A stretch of 8,479 nt of DNA, taken from CAZAIO01 sp964485235 (GTDB taxonomy: Bacteria > Chloroflexota > Dehalococcoidia > GIF9 > UBA5629). Location of the stretch: contig CAZAIO010000111.1 in NCBI GenBank assembly GCA_964485235.1, positions 1-8,479 of the forward strand, given 5' to 3'. A program made the position numbers and the translations under genes. This document shows, piece by piece, positions 1-6,279 of this stretch (position 1 is the first letter of the stretch; every line of letters starts with the position of its first letter). Under the pieces are notes generated by a model, which was not told where the DNA came from, did no database searches, and saw only the letters and a program-made list of their open reading frames with translations.

Positions 1-462
1 ATGGTATTCACCATAATAATCGGGGCAACGATCTTTTCCCGGCTCATGGCATTTACCGGTCTCAACCTGTGGTTGCTTGACCTTATTGCGCAATGGAATA
101 CACATCCGCTGATTATCGTTACTATAACCCTGATGATACTCTTTGTCCTCGGATTTGTTATGCCGGTTACATCAACTATTGTATTGCTCGTACCTTTTCT
201 TTACCCGATTTTCACAACTGTCCTGGGATATGATGGAATATGGCTCGGTGTATTAGTATGCGTAATGGGTGAGATAGCAGTTGTTACGCCCCCCATAGGT
301 ATGAACCTGTTCATGATGAAAGGACTGTTCGGAAATGAGGCAACAATAGGAGAGATCTTTCATGGCGTAACTCCTTTCGTTATTGCAGATATAGTCCGTG
401 TGATATTACTGGTGGCATTCCCGGCCATTTCCCTATGGCTTCCGGGGCTCATGCTCAGTTGA
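1..462 (+). CDS. TRAP transporter large permease (DctM family), C-terminal part
   Basis: This is the C-terminal part of the large membrane subunit of a tripartite ATP-independent periplasmic (TRAP) transporter. That subunit drives sodium- or proton-coupled uptake of organic acids delivered by a periplasmic binding protein. The 153 visible residues are very hydrophobic, with helices at about 1-20, 35-54, 56-75, 82-97 and 122-148. The family signature TPPIGMNLF (residues 96-104) is followed by a K-G-L-F/E-I-F-G-V-P-F segment typical of DctM C-termini. The family is usually about 430 residues, so roughly two thirds of the gene lies to the left. The ATG at position 1 is probably internal, not the true start. 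One oddity is at residue 55: DctM proteins usually have an acidic residue before the P-I-x-x-P-type helix, and Pro seems to stand there. The stop is 36 bp before the first CoA-transferase gene, so the genes are probably co-transcribed. Family assignment is firm; the substrate is unknown. Confidence 0.9.
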   Translation: MVFTIIIGATIFSRLMAFTGLNLWLLDLIAQWNTHPLIIVTITLMILFVLGFVMPVTSTIVLLVPFLYPIFTTVLGYDGIWLGVLVCVMGEIAVVTPPIGMNLFMMKGLFGNEATIGEIFHGVTPFVIADIVRVILLVAFPAISLWLPGLMLS

Positions 463-498
463 TATCCCGCATCAGTTAATCCGTTTCAAAGGAGCACA

Positions 499-1692
499 AT
501 GGCAAAAGCACTAGATGACGTATTGATTCTTGATCTGACCCAGGTGCTTGCGGGCCCGTTCGCGGTAACAATTCTGGCAGATTTTGGAGCAAATGTAATT
601 CAAATAGAACCAGTAGAAGGAGATTACAGCCGTCGCCTCATGGCAAGTCGCCCGGTAGAAACACAAAGGCTGCACGATTGGAATAAACGGCGTAACAGAA
701 AAAATATGACGCTTAATCTTCGCAGCCAAACAGGAAAAGAACTGTTTCTGGAGCTGGTAAAGAAAGCCGACGTCGTGATACAGAATTTTCGCCCCGGCGC
801 TATGGACAAAATGGGATTAGGCTACGACATTTTGAAGGAAGTAAATCCCGGCATTGTATATTGTGCTATATCAGGCTTCGGTCAAACCGGACCATATAAA
901 GACAGGCTTGCCTACGATCCGATTATCCAGGCTTCATCCGGCATAATGAGCATGACCGGATTTCCGGAAAATCCACCGGTACGTGTCGGGGCAAATCTGG
1001 CCGACTATGTCGGCGCTATATATGCAGTTATGGGGGTATTGATCGCGCTCCATTACAAGCAAAGGACCGGAAAAGGACAAATGATCGATTGTGCAATGCT
1101 CGATGCGATGAGTCACTGGATAGTAAATGACGTCGGAGGAGTCCTGGCGACAGGTATGGAACGGATGGGCAACAAGCATCCCTGGGCATTGCAGGAGCTC
1201 TATAAGACCAGTGACGACAAATATATTATTTTTGCGGTTCAAACGGATACGCAGTGGGAAAGTTTCCTGAAAATGGTCGGCAGGGAAGACATACTCGCAG
1301 AGAAATGGGATTATCACACCCGTCTGAAACGCAGTGCCGAGATGTATCCTGTAGCCGCGGAATGGACACAGAGTAAAACGCTGGACGAAGCTATCGAAGA
1401 ACTTAACAAAGCACAAATCGCTAATTCAGCAATAACGCGTGCCGTAGACCTGGAGTACGATCCTCAATTGAAGGAGAGAGAAATGTTCAATACCGTTGCG
1501 GACCCGGTGGTTGGAGCCGTAAGGGGAGTAATAGGAATAGCCCCGAAATTATCGGAGACACCGGGCTCGATCGGCGATAATAATGGATTCCCTGAATATA
1601 ATCAGCATACTGAAAAAATACTCAGAGGACTTCTCGGATATGACACGAATTATATTGAAAGGCTAAAAAAAGAGGGGGTAATAGCCCCCTGA
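499..1692 (+). CDS. Class III (CaiB/BaiF family) CoA transferase, copy 1
   Basis: This is a family III acyl-CoA:carboxylate CoA transferase, a cytoplasmic enzyme that moves CoA from an acyl-CoA donor onto a free carboxylic acid through an Asp-bound anhydride. Its 397 residues match the usual family length of about 380-430. Visible landmarks are the N-terminal L-D-L-T-Q-V-L-A-G-P-F (residues 11-21), V-I-Q-I-E-P (33-38), N-x-x-K-x-x-x-x-L-N-L-R (about 62-75) and N-F-R-P-G (96-100). The stretch AYDPIIQASSGIMSMTG (138-154) follows. The catalytic Asp is probably D169 in G-A-N-L-A-D-Y-V-G, ahead of G-V-L-x-A-L and T-G-K-G-Q. The C-terminal Q-H-T-E-x-I-L-x-x-L-G-Y is also typical. A Shine-Dalgarno AAAGGAG at 488-494 sits 4 nt before the ATG. 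The gene ends with adjacent TGA and TAA stops. The next gene, 21 bp downstream, is a close paralogue. The substrate cannot be assigned. Confidence 0.93.
   Translation: MAKALDDVLILDLTQVLAGPFAVTILADFGANVIQIEPVEGDYSRRLMASRPVETQRLHDWNKRRNRKNMTLNLRSQTGKELFLELVKKADVVIQNFRPGAMDKMGLGYDILKEVNPGIVYCAISGFGQTGPYKDRLAYDPIIQASSGIMSMTGFPENPPVRVGANLADYVGAIYAVMGVLIALHYKQRTGKGQMIDCAMLDAMSHWIVNDVGGVLATGMERMGNKHPWALQELYKTSDDKYIIFAVQTDTQWESFLKMVGREDILAEKWDYHTRLKRSAEMYPVAAEWTQSKTLDEAIEELNKAQIANSAITRAVDLEYDPQLKEREMFNTVADPVVGAVRGVIGIAPKLSETPGSIGDNNGFPEYNQHTEKILRGLLGYDTNYIERLKKEGVIAP
1665..1690 (-). terminator. Intrinsic-terminator-like hairpin on the minus strand
   Basis: AGGGGG (1673-1678) and CCCCCT (1685-1690) form a perfect 6-bp GC-rich stem with a 6-nt loop. 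Read on the minus strand, the stem is followed by one C and then seven T residues (1671-1665), the layout of a Rho-independent terminator. On the plus strand it is a hairpin spanning the end and stop codon of the first CoA-transferase gene, without a T tract. No convincing minus-strand gene ends here. It would therefore act on antisense transcripts, or it may be a chance product of the coding sequence. Confidence 0.4.
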
Positions 1693-1713
1693 TAACCGGA
1701 AAGGACTTTTAGA

Positions 1714-2907
1714 ATGCCATCTGTCTTGGAAGGAGTTGTTATACTGGACCTGACACAGGTACTGGCAGGACCGTTTGCGGTAAGTTTGCTCGGTGATTTC
1801 GGCGCAGAGATAGTCCAGATTGAACCGCCGAAAGGCGGCTTCTACCAGAATCGAACTCAAACGGGGCTTTCGGATATTGATAATAAACGCCGTTCGTGGA
1901 ATAAGCGACGACACAGGAAATCCCTCACCTTAAATCTGCGGAAACAGGAGGGAAAGGATATCTTCCTCGAACTCGTCAAGAAAGCGGATGTGGTGGTACA
2001 GAACTTCAGCCCCGGAGCCATGGATAGATTAGGACTGGGCTACGAAGTTTTGAAGAAAACAAATCCGGGTATCATATATTGTGCAATCTCAGGGTTCGGA
2101 CAAACCGGACCGTACAGGGAGAGACTTGCTTATGATCCGATTATTCAGGCAGCTTCGGGAATTATGAGTGTGACAGGGTTCCCCGATAACCCGCCGGTCA
2201 AGGTAGGCATTAATATTGCCGACTATACCGGTGCAGTCTACGCCATAATCGGGATACTCCTCGCACTTTATCATAAAAAAAACACCGGCCAGGGGCAGAT
2301 GATTGACTCTTCATTATTCGACGCATTGTGCCATTTAACATTAAATGAGATAAAGACCGGTCAGATGATGGGAATGGAACGTTTCGGCAACCGGTATCCG
2401 GCGGCAATTCTGGATGTTCATCAAACAAAAGACGGAGAATATCTGCTCTTCACAGCCCAGACCGATGCGCAATGGGAAAGTTTTTTAAAACTGGTGGGTA
2501 AAGACCAGATTATTGCCGAAAAATGGGATGCTCACACCCGGAATATTGTACGGCGAGACGAGGTGGAGCACTGGGCATCGGAATGGGTGAAAAGTAAAAA
2601 TCTCAATGAGGCAATTCATGAATTGAACGATGCCGCGCTCCCCAGCGCTACTATAGCAAAAATGTCAGAACTCGAACATGACCGGCAAGTTATCAACAGA
2701 AACCTCCTGATCGAGGTCGAGGATAATGAATTCGGCGTCCTGGACGGTATTCGAGGCATCGTCCCGAAGCTATCGCTAACGCCTGGTTCGGTTGGAACGA
2801 TAGAAAATGTTCCGGAACTCGGGCAACACACAGAAGAGATACTTAAAGAAGTGCTTGGCTATTCGACAGAACGTATTACGGCACTTAAAGAAACAGGAGT
2901 TATCTAA
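1714..2907 (+). CDS. Class III (CaiB/BaiF family) CoA transferase, copy 2
   Basis: This is a second family III CoA transferase, also 397 residues, and clearly a tandem duplicate of the preceding gene: by eye well over half the residues match and few gaps are needed. It keeps L-D-L-T-Q-V-L-A-G-P-F (11-21), Q-N-F-S-P-G (96-101), AYDPIIQAASGIMSVTG (139-155), the probable catalytic Asp D170 in G-I-N-I-A-D-Y-T-G, T-G-Q-G-Q, and the C-terminal Q-H-T-E-E-I-L. The copies differ most at about residues 40-62, around 280-300 and near 310-350, regions likely to shape the substrate pocket. GGAAAGGA (1698-1705) lies 8 nt before the ATG. Tandem CaiB pairs can form heteromeric transferases, as known for benzylsuccinate (BbsEF) and succinyl-CoA:malate (SmtAB) CoA transferases. 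Since both copies keep the Asp, two separate homodimers with different substrates are equally possible. The convergent dehydratase gene ends 77 bp downstream; no intrinsic terminator was found between them. Confidence 0.93.
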   Translation: MPSVLEGVVILDLTQVLAGPFAVSLLGDFGAEIVQIEPPKGGFYQNRTQTGLSDIDNKRRSWNKRRHRKSLTLNLRKQEGKDIFLELVKKADVVVQNFSPGAMDRLGLGYEVLKKTNPGIIYCAISGFGQTGPYRERLAYDPIIQAASGIMSVTGFPDNPPVKVGINIADYTGAVYAIIGILLALYHKKNTGQGQMIDSSLFDALCHLTLNEIKTGQMMGMERFGNRYPAAILDVHQTKDGEYLLFTAQTDAQWESFLKLVGKDQIIAEKWDAHTRNIVRRDEVEHWASEWVKSKNLNEAIHELNDAALPSATIAKMSELEHDRQVINRNLLIEVEDNEFGVLDGIRGIVPKLSLTPGSVGTIENVPELGQHTEEILKEVLGYSTERITALKETGVI

Positions 2908-2984
2908 TACCTGTACGCGTTACACTTTCTATACCTTTATAATGACTTTAACATCGCAGCTTGCAGCAACAGGCGGTCGAAATA

Positions 2985-4124
2985 TTATTCATGTACAGTT
3001 TTCGATAGCAATGCTACAGTTGCGCTACCTGCATCCACTTTTTTACCGGTCTGATTGTTCGACCATATCTCACAATCGACAAGGTGCGAACCGTCCTTTA
3101 TATACTTTCTGACCACTTTACCGCTGCACCATGTTGTGTTATGTAAAAAATTAAATTCTCTGAATTGAAGCGAAAGCTTTTTCAGGAATCCGTCGTCTCC
3201 CATCCAGTTAGTTAACAGATGCCCGAACCAGCACAATCTCTGTATCCCCATATCGAATGCAAAAGGAAGTCCCGCATATGATGCGACCTCGTCGAATAAA
3301 TGTACGCCGCCTCGCGGTAAAAGCACATTTGACTTCGGGTCCCTCAGGCACATTTCAGGGGTACGTCTTACCATGCCGAGTGCATGGGCTTGCGTTTGCC
3401 ATGATATACCCACAAAAAAAGAAAGCATGTCACCAAATGTAGTCGGTCCCTTTACAACCGGTTTTATATTTTCACCCTCTTCAACATCCTCCCAATATCG
3501 AGGCGTCGCACCCCGTATCTCTTCTTCCTGATATGCTCTTTCTATTGCATCCAGTTCTTCCTGAGTATACTTGTACCGCTTTACGTCGCCGTACTTATCG
3601 AAGCTGCCCCGTTCTTTTGCCTTACCGAATTCTTTCTGCATATTCGTCCAGCGACAGGTACCGGTAAGAACACCGGGGCGGTTATAATATCTCATTCTAC
3701 CTGTCTGCAAAAAGAGTCTTTCACCTACCGGCTCTGCTTTTTTCACCTGAAAATCCTCGAAAGTGTTTGTGACAGTAAATACATCATTTATTCTTATCGG
3801 TTCAAACCACTCCCAATCACATCCCGCTACGAATGCCCGTAATTTCGGGAAACCTTCGTGCCATTGAGCAGGTAAAATCGCATTGAGAAATGTCGGCGGT
3901 GCAATAATACAACCGTAACGGGTATTCGCAGCATATGATAGATCACGCCATAATGGATTCGGATCGCCGATACCATCTGCAAAATGCCTTATTGCGTCGA
4001 TTGAAGCAATCTCGTTGTTCCGGACCACCGGTCTCATCGTGCCCAGACGTGATTTTATCAGCTCAATATCCTCGTCAGTTGCAAAGTCAACATATTGCCG
4101 ATCAGAATAATCATTACTTGCCAA
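2985..4124 (-). CDS. MaoC/FAS1-like double-hotdog dehydratase (enoyl-CoA hydratase type)
   Basis: This 379-residue protein is related to the N-terminal MaoC-like / FAS1-like dehydratase family, whose members hydrate or dehydrate acyl-CoA thioesters using hotdog folds. The first hotdog (about 35-165) holds FADGIGDPNPLWRD (48-61) and then Y-G-C-I-I-A-P-P-T-F (70-79). This matches the hydratase motif G-D-x-N-P-[LI]-H except that the His position is Trp59, a change often tolerated in one half of a double-hotdog enzyme. The second half starts at about 205 (A-T-P-R-Y-W-E-D-V-E-E-G) and includes G-P-T-T-F-G-D (226-232) and F-x-x-x-N-F-L-H-N-T (321-330). Translation starts at TTG (4124-4122), supported by AAGGAG 8 nt upstream; the first in-frame ATG lies 30 residues in. 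The gene converges on the CoA-transferase pair, which suggests a shared acyl-CoA pathway under separate control. The 77-bp spacer shows no convincing terminator. The substrate is unknown. Confidence 0.85.
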   Translation of the reverse strand: MASNDYSDRQYVDFATDEDIELIKSRLGTMRPVVRNNEIASIDAIRHFADGIGDPNPLWRDLSYAANTRYGCIIAPPTFLNAILPAQWHEGFPKLRAFVAGCDWEWFEPIRINDVFTVTNTFEDFQVKKAEPVGERLFLQTGRMRYYNRPGVLTGTCRWTNMQKEFGKAKERGSFDKYGDVKRYKYTQEELDAIERAYQEEEIRGATPRYWEDVEEGENIKPVVKGPTTFGDMLSFFVGISWQTQAHALGMVRRTPEMCLRDPKSNVLLPRGGVHLFDEVASYAGLPFAFDMGIQRLCWFGHLLTNWMGDDGFLKKLSLQFREFNFLHNTTWCSGKVVRKYIKDGSHLVDCEIWSNNQTGKKVDAGSATVALLSKTVHE

Positions 4125-4132
4125 CTTATTAT

Positions 4133-4138
4133 CTCCTT
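4133..4138 (-). promoter_or_regulatory. Shine-Dalgarno site fixing a TTG start
   Basis: On the minus strand the sequence reads GGAAGGAGATAATAAG directly before TTG. The AAGGAG core lies 8 nt from the TTG, ideal spacing, and no ATG or GTG is similarly placed. This decides the start of the dehydratase gene. Confidence 0.75.
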
Positions 4139-4271
4139 CCTATTAAAACCGTTGTTCCCGTATGTTATAAGAGCACGTATTCAATATCTTTTCCGGATAA
4201 ACAACCGTTACATTGATTTTTATAGAAAATTATCTTAGGAACATCATCACGATATCGATTTGAAATATAAG

Positions 4272-4293
4272 AATATGTAGCATGCGACATATT
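4272..4293. promoter_or_regulatory. 22-bp near-perfect palindrome, candidate operator at the dehydratase start site
   Basis: The arms AATATGT (4272-4278) and ACATATT (4287-4293) are perfect reverse complements around a GCATGC core (4280-4285). Only the 4279/4286 pair (A and G) fails to match. The expected transcription start of the minus-strand promoter (about 4292) falls inside it, the classic place for a repressor that blocks RNA polymerase. The size suits a dimeric helix-turn-helix protein such as the adjacent MarR regulator. However, its sequence does not resemble the palindrome before marR, so a different regulator is possible. Confidence 0.55.
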
Positions 4294-4298
4294 TACAA

Positions 4299-4326
4299 AT
4301 TATAGCAATGATTCATGCCGTGTCAA
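4299..4326 (-). promoter_or_regulatory. Consensus sigma-70-type promoter for the dehydratase gene
   Basis: On the minus strand TTGACA (4326-4321) and TATAAT (4304-4299) both match the housekeeping consensus exactly, separated by 16 bp. The predicted start is near 4292. This gives an mRNA leader of about 168 nt (4292-4125) before the TTG codon. I recognise no known riboswitch or attenuator in that AT-rich leader. Confidence 0.65.
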
Positions 4327-4328
4327 GT

Positions 4329-4348
4329 ACATCACGACATCATGACAT
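4329..4348. repeat. Short 8-bp tandem direct repeat in the divergent control region
   Basis: ACATCACG (4329-4336), ACATCATG (4337-4344) and a partial ACAT (4345-4348) form about two and a half copies. They lie between the two divergent promoters, just upstream of the minus-strand -35. A related ACATCATCACG occurs at 4241-4251. This may be an activator-binding repeat or chance; support is weak. Confidence 0.25.
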
Positions 4349-4392
4349 AAACTTCCTCATTCTCCGGTTATTCACGGGAACCAGCCTGTGAT

Positions 4393-4421
4393 TTGACCTA
4401 TTAGTAAAAGTGTAATATACT
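4393..4421 (+). promoter_or_regulatory. Sigma-70-type promoter for the marR-ABC operon
   Basis: TTGACC (4393-4398) and TATACT (4416-4421) each differ from consensus by one base and are separated by the optimal 17 bp. The start is expected near 4428, giving a leader of about 26 nt to the marR ATG. The last base of the -10 is the first base of a 29-bp palindrome. Confidence 0.65.
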
Positions 4422-4449
4422 TCCATCATGAAAATATTTCAGGATGGAA
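4421..4449. promoter_or_regulatory. 29-bp near-perfect palindrome, candidate MarR autoregulatory operator
   Basis: The outer arms TTCCATC (4421-4427) and GATGGAA (4443-4449) are perfect reverse complements, and the inner TGAAA/TTTCA segments also pair. Twelve of fourteen base pairs match around a single central base. It overlaps the -10 element, the expected start site and the marR Shine-Dalgarno AGGA (4441-4444). As DNA it fits a MarR-dimer operator. As RNA, since transcription starts inside it, only part of the left arm would be present, so the DNA reading is preferred. MarR proteins usually repress their own promoter from such a site. Confidence 0.6.
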
Positions 4450-4453
4450 AATA

Positions 4454-4939
4454 ATGGCGCTAGACGAAGGCAGCAAAATATACGTCGACCGCATTCCTCA
4501 GATCGTCCAGGGTTTTGTCGAGGTCTGGAACAAATTCGAAGCAATACTGTTTAACGAGCTTGCAAGTACGCTTAAAGAGAACGATGGCATTTACAGCAAT
4601 TATGGTCTGTTTTACCGTATAAGCAGTAATATATTTCCGGAAGCCGACCTCACAATGGGTGAGCTCAGCAATGCACTTTCCGTGCCGCTCAGCACAGCAA
4701 CCCGCATGGTAAACTGGATGGTAACCGACGGCTATCTGAAGAGGCTTCCCGACCCTGAAGACAGGAGGGTGGTCCGCGTCGCACTCACAGAAAAAGGGCT
4801 TGACCTGCACCGCTCCATCAAGGGCTATATCGAGGAACGCGTAAACAATATACTGTCCACACTGACTGCCGATGAGCAGGTAACACTGCTTCATCTTATC
4901 GATAAAGTCATCCTCATGTTGAAGAAAGCCTCCGCCTAA
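4454..4939 (+). CDS. MarR-family transcriptional regulator
   Basis: This 161-residue winged-helix DNA-binding protein has normal MarR-family length. The recognition region is at about 66-95, L-T-M-G-E-L-S-N-A-L-S-V-P-L-S-T-A-T-R-M-V with the G-Y-L that follows. The wing R-L-P-D-P-E-D-R-R-V-V-R-V-A-L-T-E-K-G spans 97-115. The N-terminal (10-45) and C-terminal (118-158) helices would form the dimer interface. MarR proteins are dimeric repressors, usually released from DNA by small aromatic or other hydrophobic ligands or by oxidation. The only Cys-free reading here argues against thiol sensing. An AGGA at 4441-4444 precedes the ATG by 9 nt. A near-perfect palindrome lies in its own promoter, and the ABC exporter genes follow 40 bp downstream, so the likely job is ligand-induced control of itself and of the exporter. 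It could also act on the divergent dehydratase gene. Confidence 0.9.
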   Translation: MALDEGSKIYVDRIPQIVQGFVEVWNKFEAILFNELASTLKENDGIYSNYGLFYRISSNIFPEADLTMGELSNALSVPLSTATRMVNWMVTDGYLKRLPDPEDRRVVRVALTEKGLDLHRSIKGYIEERVNNILSTLTADEQVTLLHLIDKVILMLKKASA

Positions 4940-4956
4940 TTTTTTTACATCGTTAT

Positions 4957-4969
4957 TTCCATCGTGGAA
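4957..4969. promoter_or_regulatory. Small palindrome repeating the marR operator half-site, before the permease gene
   Basis: TTCCATCGTGGAA has perfect 5-bp arms around TCG. Its left half TTCCATC is identical to the outer arm of the palindrome before marR. It lies in the 40-bp gap between marR and the permease gene, 10 bp before the ATG. It may be a second, lower-affinity site of the regulator or a small mRNA hairpin. I see no good separate promoter here. A run of seven T residues (4940-4946) follows the marR stop, but no stable hairpin precedes it. Confidence 0.4.
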
Positions 4970-4979
4970 CAATACTATT

Positions 4980-6272
4980 ATGGAATATTATCTCAGTAAA
5001 ATTAAATATTCAGGAATAATTCGATTTTGGAATAATTTCAAAACAGCCGCCTTCCTCGCTTTCAAGTCGATTATTAAAGGAAACAGATGGACGCTGATCA
5101 TGATTATCATGGTCATGGCATTCAGCTTCATCAACCTTATCTTCGTATCATCTATTCTGTCGGGAGTCATGAAAACACTTGACGATCAGCTTATCGACAC
5201 ATTATACGCAAACGTGATTATCGATCCGAAGCAAGATGATTACTATATCGATAAAGTCGACCGGCTGGAAGACAAAATCGTCCAGATTGATGGAGTAACC
5301 GGTGTCTCACCGCGTCTGAACAGTTCTGCTTTTGTCGAATATAAATGGAAGGAAAAGATATCCCAGTCCGATAAAGGCAGAAGCGGCAACTGGCAAGTTA
5401 TCGGCATCGACCCGGAGAAAGAAGCCATGGTGACGATAATCCCGGATAGCATTATCGCAGGAAGCTATCTCGATCCCGATGACCGTGACCAGGTACTGCT
5501 GGGCATAGAAATTACCGGCAATAAAGGTGCGGCAAGTTCGGACTTTCTCACACTGGGAGGCGTGAATATCGGCGATAAAGTGCGTATGACCTATCCCAAC
5601 GGTGTACAGCGGGAGTACACGATAAAAGGTATATTCCGCGTACGTGAGCAGACACAGGCAGACCGCCAGATATTCGTAACCAGGACAGAGCTGGCATCGG
5701 CGCTGGGCAGGACGGTATTTTACGACAGGGCAAGCCAGATACTTGTTAAGACCGCGCCGGGTACCAGCGAAAGCCAGATCGTTCAGAACCTGAAGGATAT
5801 CGGTATACAGGAAGAAATAAGAACATGGGAAGAGTACAGCGGTTCTATGCGGGGTGTCGTCTCGACATTCGGGATACTCACCAGCTTGATCGGAGTTATC
5901 GGCCTTATCGTTGCCGCGGTGGTGATGTTCATCGTTATCTATATCGGCGTTATCAACAGAAAAAAGCAGATCGGTATTCTACGCGCGATCGGTATACCGC
6001 AGAATGCGATAATAGGCTCTTATCTGCTCCAGTCAATTTTTTATATAAGCGTCGGTATAGTGATAGGCTGGCTAATTTTCCGGTTCGCTATTATGCAGTA
6101 TTTCATAGTCTACCCCCTGGACCTGCCGATCGGGTTGGTGAGCCTCAGTCTGAAATCAGAGGCGCTTGGCGGCTGGATTTCCGGTCTTATGGTTGCCGGA
6201 GTACTGGCAGGGCTGATCCCCGCGCTGACTATCATGAGAGAAAGCATTATCAAAAGTATCTGGGGTACATAA
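4980..6272 (+). CDS. ABC transporter permease, MacB/FtsX type
   Basis: This is the membrane subunit of a type VII (MacB/LolCDE-like) ABC system, a class that moves lipoproteins, peptides or drugs mechanically rather than through a channel. The 430 residues show the standard four-helix plan. TM1 lies at about 38-63 and is followed by a large extracytoplasmic domain (64-292). TM2 is at 294-323. The conserved cytoplasmic coupling stretch RKKQIGILRAIGIPQNAI (327-344) follows, then TM3 at about 345-372 and TM4 at about 397-417. The tail P-A-L-T-I-M-R-E-S-I-I-K matches the family's usual P-A-x-x-A-x-x-x-x-x-x-x-A-L-R end. No strong Shine-Dalgarno precedes the ATG, so expression may depend on marR translation, and a start within the first 20 residues cannot be excluded. 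The ATPase gene begins 7 bp downstream. No MacA-like adaptor or outer-membrane partner is in view. The cargo is unknown. Confidence 0.88.
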   Translation: MEYYLSKIKYSGIIRFWNNFKTAAFLAFKSIIKGNRWTLIMIIMVMAFSFINLIFVSSILSGVMKTLDDQLIDTLYANVIIDPKQDDYYIDKVDRLEDKIVQIDGVTGVSPRLNSSAFVEYKWKEKISQSDKGRSGNWQVIGIDPEKEAMVTIIPDSIIAGSYLDPDDRDQVLLGIEITGNKGAASSDFLTLGGVNIGDKVRMTYPNGVQREYTIKGIFRVREQTQADRQIFVTRTELASALGRTVFYDRASQILVKTAPGTSESQIVQNLKDIGIQEEIRTWEEYSGSMRGVVSTFGILTSLIGVIGLIVAAVVMFIVIYIGVINRKKQIGILRAIGIPQNAIIGSYLLQSIFYISVGIVIGWLIFRFAIMQYFIVYPLDLPIGLVSLSLKSEALGGWISGLMVAGVLAGLIPALTIMRESIIKSIWGT

Positions 6273-6279
6273 ACAGCGG

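Noticed and set aside
934..1416. 160-codon minus-strand frame within the first CoA transferase
   Set aside because: It lies wholly antisense to a gene with strong family motifs and has no recognisable domain of its own.
2908..2984. Possible bidirectional terminator between the convergent genes
   Set aside because: Only weak features are present (TGTA-CGCGT-TACA and GCAGC direct repeats). There is no stable stem followed by a T tract on either strand.
4321..4347. TGTCA/TGACA inverted repeat with a 17-bp spacer
   Set aside because: Only 5-bp arms match, the inner pairs mostly fail, and the left arm is already explained by the minus-strand -35 hexamer.
4940..4946. T7 run after the marR stop as an intrinsic terminator
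   Set aside because: The preceding bases (AAGCCTCCGCC) do not form a hairpin, so a Rho-independent terminator is not supported.
4460..4972. 170-codon minus-strand frame opposite marR
   Set aside because: It is antisense to a clear winged-helix gene, is rich in Cys and His as a shadow would be, and has no promoter or ribosome site.
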